In this document: in pieces, positions 17,565-27,447 of the stretch
How positions within the stretch are numbered: position 1 is the stretch's first letter
Layout of the letters: each line of letters begins with the position of its first letter
Assembly: GCF_028435365.1 (NCBI RefSeq)
Contig: NZ_JAGTJJ010000031.1
Location: forward strand, 1-64,000
Length of the DNA stretch: 64,000 bases
Origin: Polyangium jinanense
GTDB taxonomy: Bacteria; Myxococcota; Polyangia; Polyangiales; Polyangiaceae
Direction of reading: 5' to 3'
The notes under the pieces: model-generated
Told to the model about the DNA's origin: nothing
What the model saw: only the letters and a program-made list of their open reading frames with translations
The model's database searches: none
Position numbers and translations under genes: made by a program

Positions 17565-19729
17565 TGCCTTCACCCAGGAATTCGCGCAGTCGCGGCAAAC
17601 GCTGGAATCCGGGGGCAGACTCCGCTCTCGCGCCCTTCGTGTTTGCTTTGCACGCGTGCCGGAGGTCGAAGGAGGTCGCCGCCGCGGTCGCCGCGGAGGG
17701 CGCGCGGGCGCTCGGCGCTACGTCCGGCCTGCTCGCCGTCCTCGTGGCCGACGAGCTGTCCGTCCCTGGCACGAATGATCCGGCCCCGCGCGGGCTCGCC
17801 GCCGCGCTCTCCGCGCCGGGGCCCACGCGGATGCGGATCGCGGGGAGCGACGGGTGGGCCGTCCGGCTCGCCGTCGGAGACAGAGTGCTCGGCGTCGTCG
17901 CTTTCCAGGGGCTGCGCCGGGACGCCGCCATCAAAGCATATTTGTCCCGGCTGGCCATGCATTGTGCCCCGGCGCTCGCCCGGGTCCTCGCCGAGGAGGC
18001 GGAGCTCTCGGCGCTGCGGCTCAGCCGGGAGCTGCTCCGCGCGGTCACGGAAGGGACGCACGATTGCGTCTTCGTGAAGGATCTGAACCTCCGGTACGTG
18101 ATGATCAATTCGGCGGGGGCGCGGGTCTTCGGCCTCATGCCGGAGGACGTCGTCGGCAAGGACGACAACGCGCTCTTTTCGCCGGAGGACGCCGTGGAGA
18201 TCGCGCGGCGCGACCGGGAGATCCTCCACACGCGCCGCACGACGACCTACGAATGCTCGTCGATCACCAGTAGCGGCACGACGCGGTACTGGCAATCGAC
18301 GAAGGGGCCCTGGTACGACGAGGAGGGCCGGGTGGTCGGGCTCGTGGGAATCTCGCGGGACGTCACGGCGCGGCGGAGAGCGGAGGAGGCGCAGCGGCTC
18401 CTCGCCGAGGTGAGCGGCATTCTCGGCGCGTCGCTGGAGTACGAGAGCACGTTCGCGACCATGGCGCGGCTGCTCGTGCCGTCGTTCGCCGACGGGTTCA
18501 CGATGCACGTGGAGGAGGCCGGCAATCGATATTGCCTCGCGGCGCTCGGGCGCGGGGCCGCGTTCGTCGATGATTTGCTCGACCTCGTCCCGCTGGGGCG
18601 CGCGTTCGGCTTCGGCGACCTCGACATTGCCACGCGCCGCGAGCTCGAAGGGCGCGGCATTCATTCGCTCCTCGTCGTGCCTCTCGTGATCCAGGGGCAT
18701 GCGTTCGGCCACCTGACGCTCCTCGGCGGCGCGCCTGGGCGATTCGTGGCCGAATCGGAGCGCGCCCTCGCCGAGGAGATCGCGCGGCGAGCGGGCATGG
18801 CGATCGACCGCGCCAGGCTTTATCGGGAGGTGCAGGAGGCGAGCCGGCTGAAAGACGAATTCTTGGCCGTCATCTCGCACGAGCTTCGCACGCCGCTCAC
18901 GGCGATCCTCGGCTGGACCGGCATTCTGCGGCGGGACTCGGTGCCGGAGGCGAGCCGCGGCAAGGCCCTCGAGACCATCGAGCGGAATGCGCAGACGCAG
19001 GCGCGCCTCATCGAGGACTTGATGGACACGACGAGCATGATCGCGGGCACGCTCCAGCTCGATTTCATGGATGTCGACCTCGTGCAGCCGCTCACGCAGG
19101 CCGTGCGGGCGATGCGCCCGGTCGCGGAGGCGAAGGGAATTCGCCTCGATGCCGTGTTCGAGACGAAGAGCCCGCTCCCCGTCCTCGGCGACGATCTCCG
19201 GCTTCGGCAGGTCATCGAGAACCTGCTCGGCAATGCGCTCAAATTCACGCCGCCGGGGGGTTCGGTGGAGATTGGTTGCCGCCGCGGCGACAAGGCGATT
19301 CTCTGGGTGAAGGACGACGGCGTGGGCATTTCGCCGACCACGTTGCCGCACGTCTTCGAACGGTTCCGGCAAGGCGACAGCTCGTCGACCCGCAGCCATG
19401 GCGGGCTCGGCCTCGGCCTCTCGATCGTGCGTTATCTGGTGGAGGCACATGGCGGCGCCGTGATCGCGGAGAGCCCGGGGAAGGGGCTCGGCGCGACGTT
19501 CACGGTGGAGCTGCCTTTGCACGTCGAACAGGCCCCGGAGGTGACCGTCGTGGAGGCGTCGCCAGCGCCGCGGTTCGACGACGTGCAATTGCTGGTCATG
19601 GGCGAAGCGCCCGCTTCACGCGACCTCGTCACGGGCATTTTCCAAAGCGTACGCCCCGAGATGACCGGGGTTCACAAGGTCGTGGCCCCGAAGCACCCTC
19701 GCTCCCGGCAGGACACGGGTCGTTCCTGA
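17561..19729 (+). CDS. GAF-PAS-GAF sensor histidine kinase with a truncated receiver tail
   Basis: The soluble 722-residue kinase has an N-terminal divergent GAF domain (about 31-145), a PAS domain (about 152-270), a second GAF (about 280-422), then HisKA with ISHELRTP (His440) and HATPase_c (NALKF N-box, DDGVGIS G1, HGGLGLGLSIV G2). After the ATPase a linker leads to VQLLVMGEAPASRDLVTGIF, which looks like the first strand and helix of a receiver domain, but the acidic DD pair is replaced and the protein ends before any phosphoacceptor Asp. The start is uncertain: 17561 is TTG, and GTG 17639 is another candidate. The stop is 4 bases from the convergent hydrolase. Confidence 0.88.
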   Translation: MLPSPRNSRSRGKRWNPGADSALAPFVFALHACRRSKEVAAAVAAEGARALGATSGLLAVLVADELSVPGTNDPAPRGLAAALSAPGPTRMRIAGSDGWAVRLAVGDRVLGVVAFQGLRRDAAIKAYLSRLAMHCAPALARVLAEEAELSALRLSRELLRAVTEGTHDCVFVKDLNLRYVMINSAGARVFGLMPEDVVGKDDNALFSPEDAVEIARRDREILHTRRTTTYECSSITSSGTTRYWQSTKGPWYDEEGRVVGLVGISRDVTARRRAEEAQRLLAEVSGILGASLEYESTFATMARLLVPSFADGFTMHVEEAGNRYCLAALGRGAAFVDDLLDLVPLGRAFGFGDLDIATRRELEGRGIHSLLVVPLVIQGHAFGHLTLLGGAPGRFVAESERALAEEIARRAGMAIDRARLYREVQEASRLKDEFLAVISHELRTPLTAILGWTGILRRDSVPEASRGKALETIERNAQTQARLIEDLMDTTSMIAGTLQLDFMDVDLVQPLTQAVRAMRPVAEAKGIRLDAVFETKSPLPVLGDDLRLRQVIENLLGNALKFTPPGGSVEIGCRRGDKAILWVKDDGVGISPTTLPHVFERFRQGDSSSTRSHGGLGLGLSIVRYLVEAHGGAVIAESPGKGLGATFTVELPLHVEQAPEVTVVEASPAPRFDDVQLLVMGEAPASRDLVTGIFQSVRPEMTGVHKVVAPKHPRSRQDTGRS

Positions 19730-19733
19730 GCGG

Positions 19734-20486
19734 CTATTGCTTCCCCAAAAAGCTCCTCGCCACGCGGACGAACGCCTCTCGCTCCTCGAAGGCGGCGCCG
19801 TGACCGCGGCCTGGAACGACCCAGAGCCTTGCGTCGGGGATCGCTCGGTACATTTCGAGGGCGAGTTCGACGGGATAAAATGGATCTCGGTCGCCGTAGA
19901 CGATCAGCGTCCGCGCCGTGATCGTCGCGAGGTACGGCGGCGTGAAATTCAGGTCATCGTAACGATCGGCGAACGCGCGGGCCTGCTCCCAGAGCGCCAC
20001 GATTTGCTCGTCGCCGCGCACGTGTCGCTCGCGCATCTCGCGCCATTCTTCCTCGGATCGACTCTCCACGGTGTATTGCCGCATGATGGCGCGCGCCTGC
20101 TCGGGAAAGTACGGCGTCGCCGCGGCGATCACCATGGCCTCGACGCGGCTCGGCTGCTCTGTCGCCATGTGCAAAAGCACGTTGCCGCCGCCGCTCACGC
20201 CGATGGCGCGGAATCGATCGATGCCGAGCTCGTCGAGAAGCGCGTACATGTCGCGGGCGACCTCCCGGAACACGAACGTGCCGCGGGGGTTTCCCGAAAG
20301 GCCGTGGCCGGGGAGATCGGGGACGATGGCGCGGAACCCTTCGTGGAGGGTTTCGCCGAGATGACGAAAATCGCGGCCGCAGCCGAGGAAGCCGTGCAGG
20401 AGGACGAGCGGCTCGCCCTCGCCGTGGATGTCCACGTGGATCTCGATGTCGCCGCGAAGATGTGTTTTGCGGATGGGTACGCTCAT
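19734..20486 (-). CDS. Alpha/beta hydrolase
   Basis: The 250-residue protein is a classic alpha/beta hydrolase: oxyanion loop HGFLG at about 31-35, nucleophile Ser98 in GVSGGG, acid Asp201 in YGDRDPF and His229 in GRGHGA. No signal peptide or cap domain with special features is seen, so it is likely a cytosolic esterase, lipase or related enzyme; the substrate cannot be named. The ATG at 20486 was chosen because the family motif LRGDIEIHVD starts shortly after it; an upstream start at 20525 adds a basic non-family stretch. Confidence 0.88.
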   Translation of the reverse strand: MSVPIRKTHLRGDIEIHVDIHGEGEPLVLLHGFLGCGRDFRHLGETLHEGFRAIVPDLPGHGLSGNPRGTFVFREVARDMYALLDELGIDRFRAIGVSGGGNVLLHMATEQPSRVEAMVIAAATPYFPEQARAIMRQYTVESRSEEEWREMRERHVRGDEQIVALWEQARAFADRYDDLNFTPPYLATITARTLIVYGDRDPFYPVELALEMYRAIPDARLWVVPGRGHGAAFEEREAFVRVARSFLGKQ

Positions 20487-20543
20487 GCTCGAAGACCTCT
20501 CCTTCCGGCGACGTGCATAGAGCATGCCGAAAACGCTTGCTAG

Positions 20544-20690
20544 CTATCGATTTTTCGTATAAAAGCGTCGTCGGTCGGACGGAACATCGCGAGCGATATC
20601 GTTTGGTGTGTAGTCGCGGCCACGGACGCATTCGCGAAGGGCAAGCTCGAGAATGGCGTGGTGACCTTCGAGGTGCACGAGGCCGTTTGA
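20544..20690 (+). pseudogene. Possible 5'-truncated gene remnant
   Basis: Between the hydrolase and the next lipoprotein there are 330 bases (20487-20816) without an intact gene. One frame runs from just after TAG 20541-20543 to TGA 20688-20690 and reads as protein, with about 34 codons of high third-position GC ending GVVTFEVHEAV. It has no ATG, GTG or TTG at its 5' end, only internal GTG codons near the stop, so it may be the tail of a lost gene. The AT-rich stretch at 20536-20565 (TTGCTA, TATAAA) could instead be a promoter zone. I do not recognise the family. Confidence 0.3.
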
Positions 20691-20816
20691 TCGGCGGTGC
20701 AAGCAGGCGGCCGCGCACGGGTTTCTCGGCGACGCTGCGTGGTCCTTCCTTTGCAATCCCTGGGAGCGGTTGCCGTCGTGGGCAGCCGGAAAAAGTCCAG
20801 GATGGAGGGAATGCCC

Positions 20817-21413
20817 ATGCGTTCATTCACGGTCGCGCGTGCCGCGGTGCTGCCTTTCTTCGGCCTCCTCGTCGCCGCTTGCTCGCTCGGAAGCGGAGAC
20901 GACGAGGACCTCGCGCTGGGTCGGGGGAACGTGTCGGGCGCCGAGAAGGGCAGAGATATCCAGGCGCCCTCGCAAGACGAGGGGAAGGGAAAGGGAATCT
21001 CCCTGGAGGGCGACGTCGAGTTCGTGCCGGTCGAGGGCAACGACCACGCAACGGACGAGGCGTCGATCGAAGGCAAAGAGATAGAGAGCAAGGAAATCGA
21101 AGGCAAAGGAATCGAGGGCAAGAATCTCGAACAGCCGCTGCCCGACGACCTCGGCAAAGGCGGAGTGACGAAGGAGCACATGCTCCCCCCGAAGGGTGAT
21201 CTCGGCTCGAGCGGCGATCTCCCCTCGAAGGGCGTTCGCGTGGTGAACAGCGCTTGCCCGAAGGCGCGGGTGGGCGATGTCGTCGGGACTTGCGTGCAGG
21301 CGCTCACGTACGCGAAGAACCCGGAGACGGGCGAGTGCTGCGTCTATGCCACGCCGTGCGACGTGCCGAAGACCTGGGACGCGTCGTTCTCGGCGGAGGC
21401 CGTTTGCCGGTAA
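20817..21413 (+). CDS. Lipoprotein with a Gly/Glu/Lys low-complexity stretch and Cys-rich tail
   Basis: The ATG at 20817 lies 6 bases after GGAGGGA and gives a lipoprotein signal (VAAC, Cys22). The 198-residue product has a charged low-complexity region of about residues 55-110 with short repeats IEGKEIESKEIEGKGIEGK, then a C-terminal domain of about 65 residues with six cysteines (ACPKARVGDVVGTCVQALTY, ETGECCVYATPC, EAVC). That spacing suggests a small disulfide-rich fold, perhaps Kazal-like; this is only a resemblance. It is exported and the role is unknown. Confidence 0.75.
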   Translation: MRSFTVARAAVLPFFGLLVAACSLGSGDDEDLALGRGNVSGAEKGRDIQAPSQDEGKGKGISLEGDVEFVPVEGNDHATDEASIEGKEIESKEIEGKGIEGKNLEQPLPDDLGKGGVTKEHMLPPKGDLGSSGDLPSKGVRVVNSACPKARVGDVVGTCVQALTYAKNPETGECCVYATPCDVPKTWDASFSAEAVCR

Positions 21414-21471
21414 CGCCGCCCGCGACTTCGTGATTGACGAGCGCCGAGCCCCTCGGCTTAGATGCGCGGCC

Positions 21472-21840
21472 ATGGAGCCGAACATCGTGGACGAGGGGGG
21501 CGTGACGGTCGTGGAAGGCCAGCCGAATCAGGCGTTCCTGACGAGCGCGCGGGACGTCGATCGTGTGATCGAGGCCTGCTTCGGGAGCAGGGCAGGATGC
21601 GTCCTGCTTTACACGGCGAACCTGCCGGCGGCCTTCTTCGACCTGAGCTCGCGCGTGGCCGGCGATATCCTGCAAAAATTGAGGAACTATCGGATCCGGC
21701 TCGCCGTGGTATGCCCGCCGGGGAGCGTCAGCTATAGCAGCCGTTTCGGCGAGATGGTCACCGAGGAGAATCGCGGTGAGCATTTCGGGGTGTTCGAGAC
21801 CCGCGAAGCCGCCGTGGAATGGATCCACGCGTTCGCCTGA
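21472..21840 (+). CDS. DUF4180 family protein
   Basis: The 122-residue product matches the DUF4180 pattern: N-terminal NIVDEGGVTVVEG, the central TSARDVDRVIEACFG, the strand VLLYTANLPAAFFDLSSRVAGDILQKLRNYRIRLAVV and the tail YSSRFGEMVTEENRGEHFGVFETREAAVEWI. This is a STAS-like small alpha/beta fold of unknown function that is common next to regulators. The start at ATG 21472 precedes the family start; an upstream extension is out of character. It converges with the alpha-2-macroglobulin gene, six bases away. Confidence 0.85.
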   Translation: MEPNIVDEGGVTVVEGQPNQAFLTSARDVDRVIEACFGSRAGCVLLYTANLPAAFFDLSSRVAGDILQKLRNYRIRLAVVCPPGSVSYSSRFGEMVTEENRGEHFGVFETREAAVEWIHAFA

Positions 21841-21846
21841 GGACGC

Positions 21847-24800
21847 TCATTTTGCTCCCACTCGCACGTACGTCCCACCCGTACGTCCGAACGTCTCGGG
21901 CGCATACATCTCCTCGATGTGCGTCGGCGGCGCCACGAATCGGCCCACGTGGGCCGCGCGGGCGAGATACCGGAACCTCGTGATGCCGGCGGGCAACCTG
22001 TCGATGAAATAAACGACGCGGTCGCCGCGCATTTCGCGCCGCTCTGCCGGCGTCATTTGCAGGTTCGCGAGCCAGGGGCCGCCGACGTCGTGCGCGAAGC
22101 GCATGGGTTCGAGACCGCCGGGGACCGGGTCTTCGAGGACGACGAAGCGGCGGGGCTCGCGCGTGACGACCTCGATTTCGCAAAGCACGACCTGCCCGGG
22201 ATCGAAGCGGCGCTCGGCGGCGGCGCTGGCCGCGAGGACCGGGCCGCCGAGGTCCGCGACGGGGCGGAAGGATTTTGTCAGGTAAAACCCGGCGTCAAGC
22301 GGCTCGCGGGGCATGTCCTCGCGAGCGTATCGGAGGACGGCCTCGTAATGGAGGCGGCCTCCGCCCACAGCCTCGAACGTGAGCGGCGCGCCGCGGCCAC
22401 GAAGGAGGTCGGACATGGAGACGAAGGCGGTGCGGCGGAGCTTGCCCGATTCGCCGCCGAGGGGCGCGTCCGCGAGCAACGTATCACCGAGGAAAACCCG
22501 TGCCTCCACGGGATCGAGGGGGGCTGGGTTTTTCTTGCGGTACGCGTCGAGCGCGAGCAGCGCCCACGCGGCCTCGTGGGTCGTGCGGTAAGCGCCGCCG
22601 GCGCGCCCGTCGAGGATGCCGCGCGAGAGGCGGGCGGCGAGGGGATGCGTGGGGTTCGTTGCGACGATCGCGAGCAGGGCCGCGGCGTCGGTGCGCACGC
22701 TGGAGTCGAATTCGTGCCAGGGGGCCTTGGCCTCGGACGCGCTTGCCACGTGCGCACCGGGGCCGTCGATTCGAATGTTCGTTTCGAGGTCGCGGAGGAG
22801 CTCGCGGCTTTCGTCCCCGCCTCCGCGGCCCGCGACGGCGAAGGCGTGGAGCAGGAGGGCGCGCGCGAGAAGGGGCATGCGCGCGCGTTCGCCGAAGAGC
22901 GCGCGCATCCGGCTCTCGTCAGGGCGCCGGGCCATGGCGAGCACGTCGAGCGCGAAGGCGGCGCGTTCGAGCGAAGAAGGGTTTGCCTCGGCGAACGGCG
23001 CCGCGAGGCTCGACGCGAGGGAATGGGCGGCGCGATCGAGGGCGCCTGCAGGCACGGGCAGTCCGCGGCGGCGCGCTTCATCGAGTCCCCAGAGCGCATA
23101 GGCCGTGATGTAGGGATCTCCCTCGGACGAGCCGGGCCAGAGACCGAAGCTCCCGTCCTTTTGCTGGTGCGTGAGCAGCCGGTCCACCGATTCCCGCAGC
23201 GCGGCGTCGACATTGCCGCCCTTTTGTGGGCTGGTTTGTCCAGGCACGAGCGGCACGCCGAGGGAATCGGCGAGGTCGCGAAGCGCGAGGAGCGGGACCA
23301 TGCGGCTCACGGTTTGCTCCGTGCATCCGTACGGGTATTCGACGAGCTGCTCGATGCCGGCGGCGAGGCCGGAGAGCGGGGTCGAGGCGAGCGATATCGA
23401 AAGGCCTCCCACGTCTTTTCGCAGGCCCCCGAGATCCCCGAGGCGCTCGGCAATGGCCGAGGAAGTTTCGCCCGTGAGGGCAGCGGTTTCGAACGTCGTG
23501 GGCACGGCAATCTGGGTTTTGAGGTCGACGCCGTCGGTTTCGTCTTGCAGGCTCGCCTCGAACGAGAGGCGCGCTTTTCCGGCGCGCTCGGCGCGGAAGG
23601 GAAAACGCACGAGGGCCGGGTGCTCGGGGTCGACCGTGGCCTCGCGCCGCATCGGGCCCGCGGGCGTGAGGCCCTCGGCGCTCGCGGTCACGACGGTATT
23701 GCCGCCGGGGATGTCGAGCGCGGACAGGACCACGGAAGCTTCGAATTGATCCCCCGCGCGCAAGGCCAGCGGGATGCTCGGGCGCGCCATGAGGGGCTTC
23801 GACGTGAGGACGGTGGCATCGTCCGAGCCCGTACGATCGTCCTCCGCCACGGCCATCGCCATGAATCGATAGGCGGTGAGGCCATCGGGCAGCTTGATGC
23901 GGCGCTTCACGCGGCCCGACGCGTCTGTGACGAGGTCCGGAAAGAAAGCGACGGTTTGTCGGAAATCGCCGCGGCGGGGGCTCACGCTGGTCGCGCCCAT
24001 GCGGACCAGGGGCGGCTTCGCGCGGCGGCCCGAGAACGTGCGGAGGAGATCGTCGCGTACGTCACTCGTCCGGACGCTCGAATAACGAGGGTCATAAATC
24101 GCCTCGAAGGGCTCGGGCGTGATGTAATACGTGAGCATCAGCGAGCCCTCGTCCGCCGCCCACAACGTGATTTCGGCCTGGACCGGTTTGCCCGCGGCGT
24201 CCTTCGCGAGGACCTCGACGTCGAGCGTCTCGCCGGGCGCCGCCTGGAGCTTGCTCGGGCGCACCTCGACGTCGAGCATGCGGTCCTCGGGGCTGACGGC
24301 GATCGCAGCCTCGCGGGATTCCTCGCGCGTGCCCGAGAGCGTGACGACCTTGATTGCCGCGTTCGGCATCATGGAGAACGTGATGGGGACGTCGACGATC
24401 GTTTGCGTGCCCGCGGGCGCGAGGGGCACGACGCGTCGGAAGAGCAAGCCCTCGCGCTCGAACGTGACGAGCGCTTGGTTCGGCTTCGAATGCGGTGATT
24501 CGAGCACGAGACGCGCGGTTTGTCCGACCCGATACTCGCTCCGGTCGAGGCGCAGGACGAGCTCCGCGGAGGGAGGCGTCGGCGGTGGAGGCGGAGGCGG
24601 CGGAGGCGGCGACGGAGTCGTGGCCGGGGGCTCGACGTGGAGGGAATACGAGGCCGCGGCGCGGCGGCCCTTTTCGTCCTTCGTCGTGGCGCGGACGATG
24701 AGTTCGACTTCGTATTCGGTCCCGGCGACTTGCGTGGGAATCGTGAAATCACAGCCGACGGGCGCGGCGCCGCTGGTGACGTCGCAGGTGCCGACCGTGC

Positions 24801-27447
24801 GGTCCTCGACGGCGTTGTCGTCGCGGCGGGCGCGGCGCGAGAATTCGAGGTGCACCGGGTGCGAGCGCCGCTCGCCCGCCGGCGTCACCACGAGCACGCG
24901 CGGCGTGACCTTGTCGCCGGGCTTGACCCAGTATCGGTCGTCCTCGGAGAGCGCGACGAGCACGCTGGCAGGGTAGACGAGGGCGCTGTCCTCCGCGTAC
25001 CGCGTCTGCTGGTTGAGGTCCATGATTTCGACGCGGCAAGTAACTGTCTCGACGGCTGTTTGGCCGGGCAATACGAGGGGGGCAGCGGGCGAGAAGGCGC
25101 CATGGCCGTCGAGCTTGCCCGTGCCCTGCGCGATCTGCGCCGAGGCCACCCGCACGTCGTGCTCGGTGAGCAGGTAATCGTCGAGGCCCGGGACGCTCGG
25201 TTCGCCGGAGCCGCGCGTGACGACGATCGACGCGCGTCCGCCGGCCATCGGGGCGCCGTAGAGCATCTCGCCGTGCGCGGTGCAGCTCATTCGTTCGCCG
25301 GGCTCGTAGACCTGTTTGTCGAGGCGCGCCTCGGCCTTGCTCTCGACCGGGCGATAATGATCCACCGAGAATCCCCAGTGAATGCGCTCGCCGTCGAGCT
25401 CGGCCTCGGCGCGATAATGCCCGAGCGGAGCGTCCTCGGCGAGGGGCATGACGGTGGCGAAGGTGCCGAAGCGGGAGAGCACGTGGCGCGTGGTGCTGAT
25501 CGGGCGGCGTTCGGGGTCGAGAATGCGCAAGGTGACCTCGCGGCCGCGCGGCGTGTCGAGGCCCGCGGTGACCGGGACGCGGAGGACTCCTTTGAGCTCC
25601 ACCTGTTCGCCGGGCCGATAGATTCCGCGGGCGGAGAAGAGGCGGCCGACGGGCTCGGGCGCGGGCGGAGCGGAGAGCGATTGGTACATCCAATCGTCGC
25701 CGCTCCGCGCCACGACGGCGAGCTTGGCCTCGCGCTCGCCCGGCTTTCGCGGGGGAATGCGCAAGGGGATGGACGCGAGGCCCTTGTCGTCGGCCTCGGC
25801 CGCGCCGAGGAGCGAGGGGCGGCCGCCGGGGGGAACGTAGTGGACCTCGACCCGCGCGCCTTTCACGGGGGCCGCATTCGAGAGGCGCGTGAGCCAGACG
25901 AGCGCCTCGTCCGGGGCAATCTTGGTCAGCGGGCCGAGGTCGGTCAATTGCATTTCGTGTTCGGCCGTCTTCGGCGGCTGCTCCGGCGCGCCGCGAAACC
26001 CGGCCCGGACGAGCACGGGGCCACTCGTGACGCCCGGAGGCAAGTGGTCCTGGACGACGAGGCGCGACCAACGATCCTCGTTGCGTTTGCCCGCGGGCGC
26101 TGCGAAGGTCAGCGAAGGCGAGACGAGGGGGACCTGGTTTCCCGCGAGTTTTGCGAGGACCTGGTCCTTGTCGAGAGGAATCAGCGAGACCGTCGCGTCG
26201 ACGGTGTTCGTCACGCCAATCGGCAGGATGCGTTTTCCATCCGGGACCCAGTAGGTGCCCCTCGCGCCGATGATGAGCTCGGCAGGCAGGTCGCCGAAAC
26301 GAAACTCGCGTCTGACGTTCGCGGGGAGGCGCTGGCCGTGGATGTCCTGGAAGGCACGGCCGGCGCCCTGGGTGCGGACCTCCACGCGATAGGTTTTTCC
26401 GGGCTCGAAGTCCCCGTTGACGTACACCTCGCGGCTCGATTCGCCGTCGTCGTAGGAGCCGGACACATGGAACGAGTCCGGGCGAGGATCGACGGCGATG
26501 GCGCGCTCGAGGACCTCGTCCGAGATGGGTGTCGCGAACTTGAGCGTGATCGTGGTCTCGGTCGGGTCGCAGCGATCTTTTTCGAGGGGGTGTGGATGGC
26601 ACTCCGCCGAGGCGAGTCCCGCGGGGCCGAGGGTGCGAAATCGGATTTCCTCGGCCTTTCCGGCCGAGAGCTCGCCCTCGGCGCCGCGGAGCGAGGCGTC
26701 GATGCGCACGAGGACGTCCTTGTCGCGCGGGAGCGGGGCGCGCGGAGCGAGCACGGCGCGATCGTCCGTGACCTCGACGATCGAATACGGGACGGGGCCG
26801 CGGCCCGCGTCGATCGTGACGGCGCGCGAGATTTCGGCGGCTTTCACGGCTTGCGTGAAGAAGAGCGTGATCGTCGCGTCCGGGCGAATGCCGGTCGCGC
26901 CGCGCGCGGGCTCGCTGCCGGAGACGGAGGGCCGCGGGGTCGAAAAGGAAAGGACGAAGGGGGCTTCGAGGGCGCTGCCGTCGAGCGCGCGGGTGTCCGC
27001 GGGGACCTCGACGCGGAATGCCGTCGCGGGAGGAAATGGTTTTTCAGGGACGAACTGGAGCGCGCTCGATCCGACCCAGGAGAATGCGCCGGGAAGGGCC
27101 GGGGTGATCCGGACGGGGGCCTCGGGCGAGCGCGGATCCGCGCCGATCGCGCGCATGGGTTTGCTGAAGACGAGCGTGATCTCGGGGCTCGGGCCGGTCT
27201 CGCCGCTCGGACCTGCATAGACGACGCGGAGCGGGCCGGCCTCCGGAGCGCGCGGGGCGAGGGCCGCGCGGGGCGCGAGCTCGCCCCGGACGGGCGCCAC
27301 GGGAGGTTTCGGCGGAAGCGCGCCGGGAAAACAGGCCGCGGAGGCGGCGGCAAGGGCGGCGAGCGCGGCGGCGGCAGGCGAGGGGCGGCGCAAACGCATG
27401 GGGAGGTGGGGATCGACAGGCGAGGCGGTCCGAGGTTCCCGGTTCAT
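21847..27447 (-). CDS. Bacterial alpha-2-macroglobulin lipoprotein
   Basis: The 1866-residue product has the layout of a periplasmic protease trap: lipobox SAAC (Cys39), a series of macroglobulin domains with MG-type strands, a Pro-run linker near the middle (about 950), and a late thioester region with the thioester motif GCTEQ (Cys1375) in EYPYGCTEQ, followed by an alpha-helical toroid-like domain (about 1380-1700) and a receptor-type C-terminal domain. The protein would bait, trap and link attacking proteases, and so protect the cell envelope. The ATG at 27447 shares ATGA with the stop of the upstream gene. ATG 27399 is an alternative start that gives a shorter signal peptide. No pbpC-type penicillin-binding protein gene is next to it, unlike in many Gram-negatives. 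Confidence 0.93.
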   Translation of the reverse strand: MNREPRTASPVDPHLPMRLRRPSPAAAALAALAAASAACFPGALPPKPPVAPVRGELAPRAALAPRAPEAGPLRVVYAGPSGETGPSPEITLVFSKPMRAIGADPRSPEAPVRITPALPGAFSWVGSSALQFVPEKPFPPATAFRVEVPADTRALDGSALEAPFVLSFSTPRPSVSGSEPARGATGIRPDATITLFFTQAVKAAEISRAVTIDAGRGPVPYSIVEVTDDRAVLAPRAPLPRDKDVLVRIDASLRGAEGELSAGKAEEIRFRTLGPAGLASAECHPHPLEKDRCDPTETTITLKFATPISDEVLERAIAVDPRPDSFHVSGSYDDGESSREVYVNGDFEPGKTYRVEVRTQGAGRAFQDIHGQRLPANVRREFRFGDLPAELIIGARGTYWVPDGKRILPIGVTNTVDATVSLIPLDKDQVLAKLAGNQVPLVSPSLTFAAPAGKRNEDRWSRLVVQDHLPPGVTSGPVLVRAGFRGAPEQPPKTAEHEMQLTDLGPLTKIAPDEALVWLTRLSNAAPVKGARVEVHYVPPGGRPSLLGAAEADDKGLASIPLRIPPRKPGEREAKLAVVARSGDDWMYQSLSAPPAPEPVGRLFSARGIYRPGEQVELKGVLRVPVTAGLDTPRGREVTLRILDPERRPISTTRHVLSRFGTFATVMPLAEDAPLGHYRAEAELDGERIHWGFSVDHYRPVESKAEARLDKQVYEPGERMSCTAHGEMLYGAPMAGGRASIVVTRGSGEPSVPGLDDYLLTEHDVRVASAQIAQGTGKLDGHGAFSPAAPLVLPGQTAVETVTCRVEIMDLNQQTRYAEDSALVYPASVLVALSEDDRYWVKPGDKVTPRVLVVTPAGERRSHPVHLEFSRRARRDDNAVEDRTVGTCDVTSGAAPVGCDFTIPTQVAGTEYEVELIVRATTKDEKGRRAAASYSLHVEPPATTPSPPPPPPPPPPTPPSAELVLRLDRSEYRVGQTARLVLESPHSKPNQALVTFEREGLLFRRVVPLAPAGTQTIVDVPITFSMMPNAAIKVVTLSGTREESREAAIAVSPEDRMLDVEVRPSKLQAAPGETLDVEVLAKDAAGKPVQAEITLWAADEGSLMLTYYITPEPFEAIYDPRYSSVRTSDVRDDLLRTFSGRRAKPPLVRMGATSVSPRRGDFRQTVAFFPDLVTDASGRVKRRIKLPDGLTAYRFMAMAVAEDDRTGSDDATVLTSKPLMARPSIPLALRAGDQFEASVVLSALDIPGGNTVVTASAEGLTPAGPMRREATVDPEHPALVRFPFRAERAGKARLSFEASLQDETDGVDLKTQIAVPTTFETAALTGETSSAIAERLGDLGGLRKDVGGLSISLASTPLSGLAAGIEQLVEYPYGCTEQTVSRMVPLLALRDLADSLGVPLVPGQTSPQKGGNVDAALRESVDRLLTHQQKDGSFGLWPGSSEGDPYITAYALWGLDEARRRGLPVPAGALDRAAHSLASSLAAPFAEANPSSLERAAFALDVLAMARRPDESRMRALFGERARMPLLARALLLHAFAVAGRGGGDESRELLRDLETNIRIDGPGAHVASASEAKAPWHEFDSSVRTDAAALLAIVATNPTHPLAARLSRGILDGRAGGAYRTTHEAAWALLALDAYRKKNPAPLDPVEARVFLGDTLLADAPLGGESGKLRRTAFVSMSDLLRGRGAPLTFEAVGGGRLHYEAVLRYAREDMPREPLDAGFYLTKSFRPVADLGGPVLAASAAAERRFDPGQVVLCEIEVVTREPRRFVVLEDPVPGGLEPMRFAHDVGGPWLANLQMTPAERREMRGDRVVYFIDRLPAGITRFRYLARAAHVGRFVAPPTHIEEMYAPETFGRTGGTYVRVGAK

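Noticed and set aside
20544..20756. Minus-strand 70-residue ORF in the gap after the hydrolase
   Set aside because: No ribosome site, poor codon bias and no protein-like pattern; the plus-strand fragment is the better reading.
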